Shown here in pieces: positions 44,325-52,786 of a DNA stretch of 64,000 bases; position 1 is the first letter of the stretch, and every line of letters starts with the position of its first letter. The notes below the pieces were generated by a model, which was given only the letters and a program-made list of their open reading frames with translations, had not been told where the DNA came from and did not search any database. Source of the DNA: a bacterium (GTDB taxonomy: Bacteria; Chloroflexota; Dormibacteria; Aeolococcales; Bog-877); the NCBI GenBank assembly GCA_021795235.1, contig JAJYPP010000005.1:28399-92398 (forward strand), given 5' to 3'. The translations under genes and the position numbers were made by a program.

Positions 44325-44506
44325 GTGCTCCTGACCCAGGCCCGCAGGCGGGCATGTTGATCACAAGCTGGTCGTACTCCCAGCGATCCGTCACCGGCTC
44401 CCCATCTGGAGCCCGAGCGCTACCGCGCTCGCCCACCTTTCCGAGAACTTGGCTGAGCAGTTCGCAGAGACTTCCAGCGGCCTCGCCACTTCTTCTACCT
44501 ACCACT

Positions 44507-44561
44507 CTCAAAACCCGGAGCCGACGGGGAGATACGAACTCCCGGCCAGCGGTTCACGAAA
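44507..44561 (-). repeat. att core copy 2 (tRNA-Thr 3' end)
   Basis: 55 bp matching the tRNA-Thr 3' half with two substitutions (GATACG for GATTCG, GTTCAC for GTTTAC), so older than copies 1 and 3. It lacks a doubled motif on its left. Confidence 0.85.
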
Positions 44562-44602
44562 CCCCCGTCCTTGAGATCCCATTCATCTTGCCGTGAAGTG
44601 GC

Positions 44603-44625
44603 TTGACCACTTAGTTGACCACTTA
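44603..44625. repeat. doubled arm motif TTGACCACTTA, 12-bp period
   Basis: Copies at 44603-44613 and 44615-44625, 41 bp right of att core 2. Left arm of an element whose matching right arm is not seen. Confidence 0.55.
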
Positions 44626-44871
44626 CGGCCACCTATCCCTAGGAGACCTCCCCCGCCTCACTGGGCATGGCGGCCTTAGCACCACATCTTTTTCGGCGTG
44701 CATCGTCGGGGACGACCGGCTGTTGAGCGCCCCCAGCCGGGCTCCCCTACCCTTCGGCTCACAGCCACGGGTTTCGAACAGCTCCCCGCAGGGCGCAGTG
44801 TGGAGCTTGACTGCCCATAACACCTATGCTACGCTCTGGGCCAGAGACGAATCGGGTCGGGAGGATGGATT

Positions 44872-45237
44872 ATGACTGGGGGTAGCACCTACTTCGAACG
44901 TCGGCTGGCTCACAGAATGCAGGACCCTGCCTTTCAGTTCGAGTATCAACAGGCCTCCCGTGAGATCGAGCAGACCATGGCGGTCCTGCACGCCCTCGAT
45001 TCCAGGCGGGAAGAGGTGGGCATCTCCAAGGCAGAACTGGCTCGGAAGATCGGCAAGCGACCCGAGGCGGTCAGACGGTTGTTCAGTGCCGGGGGGAACC
45101 CCGAACTGAATACAGTCGCGGCCATGGCCGCAGTGCTGGGCGGCGAGGTACGAACGGTCTTCCCGACCCCCAGCCGCCAAGAGGTCAGTTCACCCACAGC
45201 CTCTGCTGCCGTCGCCACCCGACCATCCCGTGCCTAG
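44872..45237 (+). CDS. XRE-family antitoxin
   Basis: 121 residues. N-terminal helix, then helix-turn-helix (G-I-S-K-A-E-L-A-R-K-I-G-K-R-P-E-A-V-R-R-L-F) and L-N-T-V-A-A-M-A-A-V-L-G-G-E-V, the XRE pattern of antitoxins. The last codons overlap the toxin-like gene at 45230. As antitoxin it would bind the toxin and the promoter. Start ATG 44872. Confidence 0.75.
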   Translation: MTGGSTYFERRLAHRMQDPAFQFEYQQASREIEQTMAVLHALDSRREEVGISKAELARKIGKRPEAVRRLFSAGGNPELNTVAAMAAVLGGEVRTVFPTPSRQEVSSPTASAAVATRPSRA

Positions 45238-45502
45238 TCCGAAGTGGGCGGTCTACTTCTACCAGAGGTTCGATGGTTCAGTTCCCGGCGAAGAGTTCCT
45301 AGAAAGCTGTCCAACCTCGGTTGAGGCGCATTTCAGCCACCTGCTCGAAGTGGTGGCTGCTGGCCCACCGCATGCGTTTCAGGGCGGTGGGTTTTGGGAG
45401 GCGATGCACGGCGACATGGCTGGCTATCACGAGGCGAGAAGAGCGGGGAGGTTCGCCGGGGGACTCGCTCTTCCGCTCCCGATGCAGCCGACTAACGACT
45501 GA
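45230..45502 (+). CDS. RelE/HigB-like toxin, C-terminally truncated
   Basis: 90 residues. Beginning W-A-V-Y-F-Y, E-E-F-L-E-S-C-P, then H-A-F-Q-G-G-G-F-W-E-A-M-H-G-D-M-A-G-Y-H-E-A-R, the pattern of RelE-superfamily toxins of the Gp49/HigB type. Homologues continue with a Y-R-L-F-C core strand and catalytic tail; here the sequence changes to a low-similarity end after residue ~70, suggesting a frameshift, so the toxin is probably inactive. Overlaps the antitoxin by 8 bp. Confidence 0.55.
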   Translation: MPSPKWAVYFYQRFDGSVPGEEFLESCPTSVEAHFSHLLEVVAAGPPHAFQGGGFWEAMHGDMAGYHEARRAGRFAGGLALPLPMQPTND

Positions 45503-45618
45503 CCGGAGCCGATCGTATCGCTTTCGGGATTCAAGGCCCGCCCAAAGTCTCCTCGTCGCCTGCGTAGCGCACCGCGCTTCGCCGCTTCGCCACTTCGCCG
45601 CTCTGGTACACTGCCAAT

Positions 45619-45885
45619 ATGAAAGTGATAGCTGTGAGTGAGTCGGGGCGGTTGACCCTGCCAGTCGAAGTGCGTCGGCGCCTTGGCCTTGAGGGTGAGA
45701 CCGAAGTCGAGGTCGAAGTGGATGGTGATGCGATCATCCTGCGCCCAGCGATCGTGCTGCGCCGCGAGGATGCATGGGCCTACACGCCGGAGCACCGTGC
45801 GCTCCTCTCCCGAGCTCACGCAGACTCCAGGGAGGGACGAGTTCTGCAGTTGACCGAGGAAGAGCTGCAGACCCTCGGATCTTGA
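45619..45885 (+). CDS. SpoVT-AbrB domain antitoxin (MazE-like)
   Basis: 88 residues. V-S-E-S-G-R-L-T-L-P-V-E-V-R-R-R-L-G-L-E-G-E-T-E-V forms the swapped-hairpin AbrB domain, then V-E-V-D-G-D-A-I-I-L-R-P, and an acidic C-terminal tail that would wrap the toxin. The next gene starts 4 bp after its stop. Predicted DNA-binding antitoxin and autorepressor. Confidence 0.85.
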   Translation: MKVIAVSESGRLTLPVEVRRRLGLEGETEVEVEVDGDAIILRPAIVLRREDAWAYTPEHRALLSRAHADSREGRVLQLTEEELQTLGS

Positions 45886-45889
45886 CCTG

Positions 45890-46165
45890 GTGGCGGACGG
45901 TTATCGCTCGCTCGACTTCACGGCTACGTTCTTGGAGACGTTCGCAGCCAGGGACTTCACGGCCAAGGACCGGGCGGCCATTCTTAAGGCCCTTCGTCTG
46001 CTTGACGAGAATGAGCAACATCCGTCCCTGCGCATCCATAAACTGACGGGCGATCGGGACGGGTCATGGTCGGCTTCTGCCACTGGGTCTCTCCGCCTCA
46101 CTTTCCAGCGGATGGAGGCAGGACGTAAGCGGATGCTGACCGTGTCGAAGCACTACGACCGGTGA
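45890..46165 (+). CDS. RelE/YafQ-like toxin
   Basis: 91 residues from GTG 45890. F-L-E-T-F-A-A-R-D-F-T-A-K-D-R-A-A-I-L-K-A-L-R-L-L-D-E-N-E-Q-H-P-S-L-R-I-H-K-L-T-G gives the helix pair and H-P-S-L-R-x-H-K-L signature; then the strands W-S-A-S-A-T-G-S-L-R-L-T-F and the C-terminal S-K-H-Y-D-R. Predicted mRNA interferase paired with the AbrB-type antitoxin directly upstream. The reading frame is complete, so this TA module looks intact. Confidence 0.8.
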   Translation: MADGYRSLDFTATFLETFAARDFTAKDRAAILKALRLLDENEQHPSLRIHKLTGDRDGSWSASATGSLRLTFQRMEAGRKRMLTVSKHYDR

Positions 46166-46328
46166 TCCGGATGGGCGAGACCGGAACCGAGCTCAAAGAG
46201 GCGAACGGAGCGCTGCGGCTCGACTCGCGGACCGGTAAGCTCTCTCGCCGCCACGAGGTATAGGTGAAGTGGCGACCCTTGCGGCATGCCGGTTCCCGCG
46301 CCGGACACGAGGAATCTACTTCCGGACT

Positions 46329-46769
46329 TCAGACAACGACAACGAGGGGCCCACGAGCGACGAGGTGAACACGCCGGCCGTCCAAGTGAAGGTCGAACGG
46401 AACCACCACCTCATAGAGGCCGGCGGGCACCCGATCCAGGCCCAAAGACTCGGCTGCGACGGTCCCGACCAGCGCCACCACAGTGATGGCATGATCGGGA
46501 TCCAGAGTTCCCCACCGGCCGGCGCCGGCTATGGGCATCGCGAACCACCCGACGGGATCTGGCTCGCCAGGATGACAGATGCCTCCAGCCACAGGCTGGC
46601 CCCACTCGGCCGCCATTCGGGTGGTGCCGACCGGCACGCTTACCTCAACCCTGGCAGGAAGGTAAGAGCCCGACGTCACCTGGGATGTCTCCAAACTGGT
46701 CCTCAGCCGGAAAGGCGTTGCGGCCCCGCCAGACTCCTTGATCGGCGCTACTTCGCTCAACGTCGCCAC
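46329..46769 (-). CDS. hypothetical protein, 146 residues
   Basis: GTG start. Strand-rich protein with A-R-V-E-V-S-V-P-V-G, H-A-I-T-V-V-A-L-V-G-T-V-A-A-E-S-L-G and a C-terminus V-V-V-P-F-D-L-H-L-D-G-R-R-V-H-L-V-A-R-G. No recognised family. Coding is supported by composition only; it may have lost its 5' part. Confidence 0.45.
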   Translation of the reverse strand: MATLSEVAPIKESGGAATPFRLRTSLETSQVTSGSYLPARVEVSVPVGTTRMAAEWGQPVAGGICHPGEPDPVGWFAMPIAGAGRWGTLDPDHAITVVALVGTVAAESLGLDRVPAGLYEVVVPFDLHLDGRRVHLVARGPLVVVV

Positions 46770-47448
46770 CCCCTACTAGCCAGCGATTGTACCCCGACCC
46801 TGGAATCACCTTTGGCAGCCGCTAACGCGCCAGGCACGGGGCCAGCTCCCATATCTTTGCCTGAGCAAGACGGCTGCAAGCTGACGGCCCTCGTTGGATG
46901 CCAACCACCCTGGCAGTCGAAGCCTCCGCTTGCTATCCGATTTCCGGCCTGGGAGATCCCGGTTGGGCCAGCGCCACTCCGAGGGGTGAGGATCCGAGTC
47001 GACCAGCGCGTGCTCTCCGGCCCGAACGGTCGCCCATTGACCTGAACCATCGGCCAGCAGCGAAGCACGTCACGACAACGGCAGGATCTCATCAACTCCG
47101 ACAACAGGTTGGGCCTCGGAGAGGGCGACCGCGATCTTACGGAGGTTGAGCCAAGAGGAACTCCCCCGGCCGGGGCCTGGGAGAGGCAGTCTGCCTGACC
47201 CGTAATGTCATGGCGCAAGACCTCAGGCTTCCGACGCGATACCGATCGGTGTTAGCCGCATGGACGAACTACTGGGCAAGAGGCTGCCGTCGACAACCTG
47301 ACTCCAGTCCCATTGTTGCCGCCTGCCGGGCCCGATCCTGCCAGCCGCGACCCGAGCCCATCTCTCGGCACCCGCAATAGCTGTTCACCGAGGTGTGGCA
47401 TCCATGGACTGACCGATCAATGATCGGCGGTCGGCGGAGCTGTTCCAA
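46770..47448. other. no gene seen
   Basis: About 680 bases between the hypothetical gene and the right arm of the 36.2-47.5 kb element. Frames present look like chance GC-rich frames. Confidence 0.45.
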
Positions 47449-47471
47449 AACTGGGGTCAAAACTGGGGTCA
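47449..47471. repeat. doubled arm motif AACTGGGGTCA, 12-bp period
   Basis: Copies at 47449-47459 and 47461-47471, 48 bp left of att core 3. Shares GGGGTCA with the triple repeat at 36351-36380. Confidence 0.6.
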
Positions 47472-47519
47472 GCCATGTGTATGAGCGTCGCGTACCGTCG
47501 CGCAATGAACTTTTCTGAT

Positions 47520-47574
47520 CTCAAAACCCGGAGCCGACGGGGAGATTCGAACTCCCGGCCAGCGGTTTACGAAA
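47520..47574 (-). repeat. att core copy 3 (tRNA-Thr 3' end)
   Basis: 55 bp identical to copy 1 and to the tRNA-Thr 3' half except two bases just beyond the tRNA end (CAAAACCC here, CAAGATCC at the tRNA). Left boundary of the 47.5-58.3 kb element. Confidence 0.88.
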
Positions 47575-47616
47575 CCGCGCCTGTTGAGATCGCAGTGGGC
47601 TGCGTGTGAGATCACC

Positions 47617-47637
47617 TGACTGCAAATGTGACTGCAA
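47617..47637. repeat. doubled arm motif TGACTGCAA, 12-bp period (left end)
   Basis: Copies at 47617-47625 and 47629-47637, 42 bp right of att core 3. The identical motif and spacing occur at 58189-58209, so both ends of this element share it. Confidence 0.65.
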
Positions 47638-47812
47638 TTGAGCCCCACTGGGAGTGCCGGGCCACGGGACTCGTAGGTCGACTGGAAGTGAGCCGTCTGC
47701 GCCCTGGCGTCGCCACACCCCTTGCCGCCCCGAACGGGAAGACGAACTTCGGATGCAGACGGTCCTGGTCCCGAACTGACCGACACCCGGCGCTGCCATC
47801 GGTCAGGGGCAG

Positions 47813-48532
47813 TCATGGGTACTGGGCCCAAAGGAGCCAGCGCCCCCTGCGGTCGAGGAAGAAGTACGTCTCCTCCAGAGCGGGGTGCTTGAGAATGCAC
47901 CGCCCGATCGGCATTGCCGATCCGCATGTGCCGAGCGCCCAGGAGTCCGTGATTAGTGCACGCCCGCAGAGAGACACAAAGGGACCGGCATGCGGAGAGC
48001 TGATCGCGGGGGTCAGGTCCACCGTCGATGGCGCGTACTCCCTTCGAGGCGCTGAGGAGGAGGACCGCTCTGAGCGCACCACCGGCCAGGCCGCCCGATC
48101 TGCAAAGAGGAGTGCGGCGTGGGTGCTAGTGGCCGTTTCCAACTCATTGAAGGTGGCCAGTATCTCCGCCTGAGGGCGCGCACTCGGTCTTACCACCCCA
48201 CCGAGACTCGGACACAAGAAGGTGGCACCGGCCACAAAGGGAACGCTCCCGGGTCCGATCGGCTTGTGGGGCGGTGGGTAGAACAAGCTGCTGAAGCCGC
48301 CGGCCCCTGCGGTCGGCCGTCTCTCCCGATGACCGAAGAGAGGCGCCGTGGCCGTGAGAGCAAGCGTAACTATGACCGCGGTGGCGACAGCGGCCACAAC
48401 TGTCCACCAGACACGCGGACCAGCACGGAGCTCACTTCGCGTCGGCGGACGGGTCGTGATTGCGCGGTTCGGCCTGGTCGCCACCAAGCCCGTCAGTAGC
48501 GTGTGCAGCTGGTCCTCGATGTCACTTCCCAT
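47813..48532 (-). CDS. membrane partner of ECF sigma factor (anti-sigma-like)
   Basis: 239 residues from ATG 48532, overlapping the sigma gene stop by 11 bp. A short cytoplasmic N-terminus (D-I-E-D-Q-L-H-T-L-L-T-G-L) is followed by one membrane helix (~44-66) and an extracytoplasmic domain with several Cys. Topology, overlap and gene order are those of anti-sigma factors; no zinc H-x3-C-x2-C motif is present, so it is not a ZAS type and the signal is unknown. Cargo of the newest tRNA-Thr element. Confidence 0.65.
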   Translation of the reverse strand: MGSDIEDQLHTLLTGLVATRPNRAITTRPPTRSELRAGPRVWWTVVAAVATAVIVTLALTATAPLFGHRERRPTAGAGGFSSLFYPPPHKPIGPGSVPFVAGATFLCPSLGGVVRPSARPQAEILATFNELETATSTHAALLFADRAAWPVVRSERSSSSAPRREYAPSTVDLTPAISSPHAGPFVSLCGRALITDSWALGTCGSAMPIGRCILKHPALEETYFFLDRRGRWLLWAQYP

Positions 48533-49028
48533 CACAGAGATCCTCTCGCAACCTTTTGAGCGCACGGGCGTAGTGGCTCCTCACTGTCCCTGGCCTCTTT
48601 CCCACGATCACCGCCGTCTCGTCCAGCGTGTAGCCGGCACCTATGTGGAGCGCCAGCACGGCCCGTTGGGTCAGGGGTAAGCGCTCATAGGCGCGCTTTA
48701 GGTCGAGCGAGACGTCAGGGCTGAGCTCCGATATCTCATTCTCGGGCAGTCGCCGCAGTGCCCTCTGGCGACTCTCCGCCCTGCGGCGCAGATCGATGCA
48801 TCTGCGAATGCAGACCGTGGTGAGCCACGCAGAAGGCGACTTGATCTCCCGGAGTCGGCTGCGACGGCGCCAAGCGGACTCGAAGGTACTCTGAACCGCG
48901 TCCTCCGCTCCGGTGCGGGTCCCCAGGATCGCGAAGGCGAGGCCAAATAGACGGTCCGTCTCTGCCCGCAGGAGGTTCTCGAAGGTGCCCGCGTCGTATT
49001 CGCCTCGCCGGACTTCAGTCACTCGCAT
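48522..49028 (-). CDS. ECF (sigma-70 group 4) RNA polymerase sigma factor
   Basis: 168 residues. Region 2 L-F-G-L-A-F-A-I-L-G-T-R-T-G-A-E-D-A-V-Q-S-T-F-E-S-A-W (~27-55), then region 4 L-P-L-T-Q-R-A-V-L-A-L-H-I-G-A-G-Y-T-L-D-E-T-A-V-I-V-G (~115-145) and a basic recognition helix G-T-V-R-S-H-Y-A-R-A-L. It directs RNA polymerase to its own regulon. Translationally coupled to the membrane partner downstream. Confidence 0.9.
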   Translation of the reverse strand: MRVTEVRRGEYDAGTFENLLRAETDRLFGLAFAILGTRTGAEDAVQSTFESAWRRRSRLREIKSPSAWLTTVCIRRCIDLRRRAESRQRALRRLPENEISELSPDVSLDLKRAYERLPLTQRAVLALHIGAGYTLDETAVIVGKRPGTVRSHYARALKRLREDLCDGK

Positions 49029-49146
49029 CTACACAGTCAGTCGCTGCAGCCCCATGATTAGGTTACGGGGGACACGAGCCCAGAACGGCTCAGCCCGTCG
49101 GCGGGAGGCAGGGACTTTCAAAGTCGAAGAAGGGCCAGCGACCGAA

Positions 49147-49308
49147 ATGGGCATCCTGTGTGGACCCGAGGGGGTCCAGCGGATTCCAGTTCCCAAGGGC
49201 TGGAACCCGCACGTGAAAGCTGTGGAATTGGGCCATATGGTCCCTATGATCGGCGACATGGCCAATCGGTTCCTCGCCGAGGCGGACGCGGAGCGGCCAC
49301 ACCCATGA
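49147..49308 (+). CDS. possible 53-residue protein upstream of membrane protein
   Basis: ATG 49147 to TGA 49308, overlapping the next gene's start in ATGA. Reads G-P-E-G-V-Q-R-I-P-V-P-K-G-W-N-P and A-N-R-F-L-A-E-A-D-A-E-R. The overlap supports real coupling; no family is recognised and no strong ribosome site is seen. Confidence 0.4.
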   Translation: MGILCGPEGVQRIPVPKGWNPHVKAVELGHMVPMIGDMANRFLAEADAERPHP

Positions 49309-49796
49309 CACGGCGCTCGCGCAAATCGGCCCAATCTATCACCGGTTGGCTGGGGTTCGTTGCGGGCTGCCTGATGGTCGCAGGCAGCCTGCTGCCCTGG
49401 ATATCCGGCTTCGCTAACATCATCGGTTACATCACCCAGAGCCTATTCCAGCTCAGCCCTATCGATACGGACACAGTCGACGGTTTCTTCGGCATCGGTC
49501 TCGGTGTGGTGACCATCGTATTTGGACTGGCTCGCCTAGCACCGAGCTTCATACCCAGCCGGTTTGCCCGTTCACCGGGGTGGCCGGCTCTGGGCTGCGG
49601 GGTGCTGCTTTCCGTGGATGTGCCTCGCGCTCTACAAATGGTGACTATCGTCAATCGCGTGCCGGTCGGCGGAAACCACGCCGAGCTCGGGGTTGGAATC
49701 GTCGTCTTCGGGGCGGGCATGGTTCTCGCCACCGCATCCGCGCGCCTTGGCCAGTTGGCGGGCTCACCGGCCTCCCCATCGCCGGGGACATCATGA
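49305..49796 (+). CDS. four-helix membrane protein, unknown
   Basis: 163 residues from ATG 49305. Helices at about 13-33, 57-78, 92-110 and 130-150; basic start (T-R-R-S-R-K). No enzyme motif. Coupled to the short ORF before it. Resembles small actinobacterial inner-membrane proteins of unknown role. Confidence 0.65.
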   Translation: MTRRSRKSAQSITGWLGFVAGCLMVAGSLLPWISGFANIIGYITQSLFQLSPIDTDTVDGFFGIGLGVVTIVFGLARLAPSFIPSRFARSPGWPALGCGVLLSVDVPRALQMVTIVNRVPVGGNHAELGVGIVVFGAGMVLATASARLGQLAGSPASPSPGTS

Positions 49797-50110
49797 TGGA
49801 GGACTGATCCAGTGGGCGACTGGTCCAGCCCCTCAGGGCCATCGCTGCGGGACCAGCGATTTTGCGAGCTAGGCGTCTCAGTCGCGTCGACAGGTCGGGC
49901 GGGCGCCATCTGGTCGGCAGCAGGGATTCCTCGGCCCTCGGACTGCGGGGGGTGGACTGTCGGGCCGACGGCGATCAACGCTCCGAGTGCGCCTGTCCAT
50001 TGGACTGACTCGGTACCGACAGTCCGCCCGAGCTCGCCCTTCAGCGGATCAGGGCCGTATATGATCCTCGCGTGGGCGGCCCAACTGCGAGCGGCCGACA
50101 GGCGGTCGGG
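49797..50110. other. no gene seen
   Basis: About 310 bases between the membrane protein and the lipoprotein pseudogene; no supported frame. Confidence 0.45.
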
Positions 50111-50641
50111 ATGAAGCTTCCTCGGGCTATCGGCGCACGCGGGCGGCGACACGGCGGGGTTGTCGCCGGGCTGCTGGCCCTCGTGACCGCGGCCGGGTGC
50201 GCGGCGACCAACTCCGTACCGACCCGAACCCCTACTGCTAACCACAACCCGTCGATGACGGTTCGCATCGCCGCCGTGAATGCGCTATACGCCAACCTGC
50301 CACATGCTTTCACGGCGACCTTGATCGCCAACCCGCCCTCGGTGCCGACTTCAGCTAAGCGAGCAGCCATAGAGGCGATCATGGCTTGCAATTGAGGCGC
50401 CGGAACCAAGGCCGTGGCCACGGCCTTGGTCGACACCAACCAGGGACCGAATCCCCAATGGGTTGTCTTTCTGAATCCGGCAGGAAGGCACATAGGCTTG
50501 TCGACGGGACCGGGGAAGCACCACATTGTCCTGAACTGGTATGCGGCCTTCGTTCCGTTGCGTGGTTCGAAGTCGGTATTCTGCACCTTCGGCAGGTCCC
50601 GTCGGCTACCTCCCCTGCCGGTCGTTGGCTCTCACGGGTAG
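50111..50641 (+). pseudogene. lipoprotein gene with an in-frame TGA
   Basis: ATG 50111, signal peptide and lipobox V-T-A-A-G-C (Cys near 30). The frame stops at TGA 50393-50395 after I-M-A-C-N, and the same frame continues at once with protein-like sequence (T-K-A-V-A-T-A-L-V-D-T...P-Q-W-V-V-F-L-N-P-A-G-R...L-N-W-Y-A-A-F-V) to 50641. A point nonsense mutation is the simplest reading; recoding is possible but unsupported. No family recognised. Confidence 0.65.
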
Positions 50642-50737
50642 AGTCTGCTCCGCTGCCGTTGCCTGATGGCGAGGCAAGTGGCTATCCCAACTAGCCAGCT
50701 TCACCTATCGTGGTGGCCCTCGATGTAGCATGACATC

Positions 50738-51193
50738 ATGCCGACCGTGGTGAGGCGGCTTACGACCCTGATCACCCCGGTGATGGTGTTGCTCGGCATT
50801 GCGCTCGCGTCGCTTTCTGCCGCCTCCACCAGAACCGTCTCGGCCACCTCAACCCGCGCCGGACTCGGGTCGGTGACCGGTTTCTTGGACACCTGCTCCG
50901 GACTCCCTCCCTCCCCCCTCATGAGCCCATATACCTTCGGGACCGTGCGCATCCTGCAGGGACGGATCCGCTGGACCCGAGTGGCGCCCGGCCAGTGGAA
51001 GGAATCCCTGCCGACCGTAGTGGTAGCGCTGGCCAGGGTCACCCCCCAGGATCCATTCCAATTTTCCGTTCGGCCCGGTGAGTACGTCCTTGTCGGGAAC
51101 TACGGCCACGGCAGCAACGTGTACCCTACCGTGCCGGTCAAGATCAGCGTGGGTCGCTCCCGCCGGGTTGACATTCCCAACGAGTGCTTGTAG
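50738..51193 (+). CDS. secreted hypothetical protein, 151 residues
   Basis: ATG 50738. Signal peptide (L-I-T-P-V-M-V-L-L-G-I-A-L-A-S-L-S-A-A) then a strand-rich mature domain with two Cys (G-F-L-D-T-C-S-G at the start, I-P-N-E-C-L at the end) likely to form a disulfide, and V-R-P-G-E-Y-V-L-V-G-N-Y. The G-x-Y-x-L-x-G pattern suits a small Ig- or carboxypeptidase-regulatory-like beta domain. Function unknown. Confidence 0.65.
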   Translation: MPTVVRRLTTLITPVMVLLGIALASLSAASTRTVSATSTRAGLGSVTGFLDTCSGLPPSPLMSPYTFGTVRILQGRIRWTRVAPGQWKESLPTVVVALARVTPQDPFQFSVRPGEYVLVGNYGHGSNVYPTVPVKISVGRSRRVDIPNECL

Positions 51194-51577
51194 CGGTCGG
51201 CGTCGAGCAGCGAGTGGAGTCGCGTCGGTCATTCCCCCACTTCGGCCTACTGCTGCGCGCCCTCCTCCCGGTCGCCTACACCGGGGTGCTTGGGACACGC
51301 TGAGTCGAGTCCGGGAGGAACTCGACCAGCGGCTCTCTGAGGTCAGGCGGTGGAGACGGGGCACCGCGACCTGGGCGACGACCGGGCCGACCTGGCCACG
51401 GACAACGCAGGGGGTTGCGATTGAGAGACGACGCGAGCGCCCGCCCCGTCGGCAGCTTCCTGATGACGTTCGACGGTGGCCATCTTCGGTCGCCGGTGGC
51501 CTCTTGAGGCACGTACCTAGGACGCCCCGGCCAAAGTCCAGCACTCCGAGACCCTCCCCCAGTCCCGGACGTGTCCG
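51194..51577. other. no gene seen
   Basis: About 380 bases before the convergent protease gene. No supported frame, repeat or RNA was seen. Confidence 0.45.
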
Positions 51578-52081
51578 TTAGAAACTGATGGACCACATCC
51601 CCATGGGGCCGTTCCAGACGAGGAGCCAGTTGGAGAGGACATCCCGGCCGATCAGCGCGATGATCGGCTGGGGGGGCAGAGCCTGTCCGAATTGGACCCT
51701 CAGCCCGCTCAGGTCCACCCCGACGGCTGCCTGGGCTTCCAGGATGAGGTTGGGGATCGAGGTGAAGACCAACCTGGCAGGGTAGGTACTCTGCTTGGCC
51801 TTCCCGGCCGCCGTCCCTGTTTCGACCTGTCCTACGGGCGGGACGCCGAGAGCCTCCGGAACCGAGCGATCGATCCCGGTCAGCGTTGCCCCCGTGTCCA
51901 AGAGAGCCAGTCCAGACACGCCCGTTGGGACCGGTGCCCCCTCTTTGGTCTTCAGCTCGGCGATGCGGGTCGGGACGTGGATCTCTATGGGGAAGACCGC
52001 CCCGACCTGAACAAGCGCCCCGGGGTTGGGCGGGGGAGGCGGACCCGTCCCTGAGTGGAAGACGGAGCTATAAACGGGCAC
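51578..52081 (-). CDS. retropepsin-like aspartyl protease
   Basis: 167 residues. Catalytic A-L-L-D-T-G-A-T near residue 60, the flap-like region, and the Ile-Gly motif I-A-L-I-G-R-D-V-L-S near 145, ending with strand M-W-S-I-S-F. One D-T-G per chain, so active as a dimer. No signal peptide, so cytosolic. It overlaps the upstream small gene by 14 bp, and pairs of a small gene plus single-domain aspartyl protease recur in bacterial genomes. Substrate unknown. Confidence 0.8.
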   Translation of the reverse strand: MPVYSSVFHSGTGPPPPPNPGALVQVGAVFPIEIHVPTRIAELKTKEGAPVPTGVSGLALLDTGATLTGIDRSVPEALGVPPVGQVETGTAAGKAKQSTYPARLVFTSIPNLILEAQAAVGVDLSGLRVQFGQALPPQPIIALIGRDVLSNWLLVWNGPMGMWSISF

Positions 52082-52322
52082 TGATCAGACCCGCAGTGAG
52101 CGCTGGGAACTGCGCCTCCTGGTCGGTCTCCGTCACTTCCCTGATCAAGAAGGGTTCCAGCCCGAACTCAGTCACTCCCGCGTCGTAGGCGGCTGCGAAG
52201 GTCGGAAAGAAGCCCAGAAGCGCCTCGCCGCGTACAACTGCGAACTCCCCTCGGTGACCCTCCAGCCACTTCGCCCGATTGGCGGCGAAGAACTCCAGCT
52301 CCTTCTGCAGAGGCGTCTCCAT
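52068..52322 (-). CDS. DUF5678-like small protein, partner of the aspartyl protease
   Basis: 84 residues from ATG 52322. E-L-E-F-F-A-A-N-R-A-K-W-L-E-G-H-R-G-E-F-A-V-V near the start, G-F-F-P-T-F-A-A-A-Y-D-A-G-V and F-L-I-R-E-V. This 'body of a small alpha/beta protein that reads E-x-x-x-F-V-V-x-G' pattern fits the DUF5678 type often found just upstream of retropepsin-like genes. Its stop lies within the protease gene. May be substrate, inhibitor or adaptor of the protease. Confidence 0.7.
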   Translation of the reverse strand: METPLQKELEFFAANRAKWLEGHRGEFAVVRGEALLGFFPTFAAAYDAGVTEFGLEPFLIREVTETDQEAQFPALTAGLISARL

Positions 52323-52786
52323 TACTGCCCCTCCTGTAGTGTCAGTCGGCGGCCGTGCGGGTCATGGCCGCCTGCCCGTATCAGCAAGCCGGCCCCGTGA
52401 GCCGAAGTCTACCCTCCACCGTCCCTGAGGCACCCTCGCGGGCCGAGCAGCAGGCGCCGCCGCCGGGACCTGGCCAGGCGACCCCAGACCAGGCTCTAGC
52501 CCAGGACGTGGCCAGCCGGGTCCGTAACCGGCCGCTGATCCGCCAGCCCTCCCACTCCGGCCGGCCACAACCCCACTCCGGGCGCCGCTGGCTTTGCCGA
52601 TTCCCCCGGCCGCTGTCCCTGGCGCGTCTATTCTGTCTGTCGATGCCCAATCTCAGCATCGCGCTCGAAGCCATGCAGCGCCACCACCCTTGGGTAACTC
52701 TCCGGATCGCGGGCATAGAGTAGCGGCACAGGGGCCTGCAGAAGGAGGCGTTTGAGCGTGCTGCCCGCGCCCATGGAATCCACACC
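52323..52786. other. no supported gene; possible 5' extension of next ORF
   Basis: The frame of the next gene is open back to a TAG at 52721 (K-E-A-F-E-R-A-A-R-A-H-G-I-H) without ATG/GTG, and before that stop the same frame again looks protein-like. A nonsense mutation upstream of 52787 is possible. Confidence 0.35.

Noticed and set aside
50393..50395. TGA as selenocysteine codon
   Set aside because: No SECIS-like element or selenoprotein-family context is evident; nonsense mutation is simpler.
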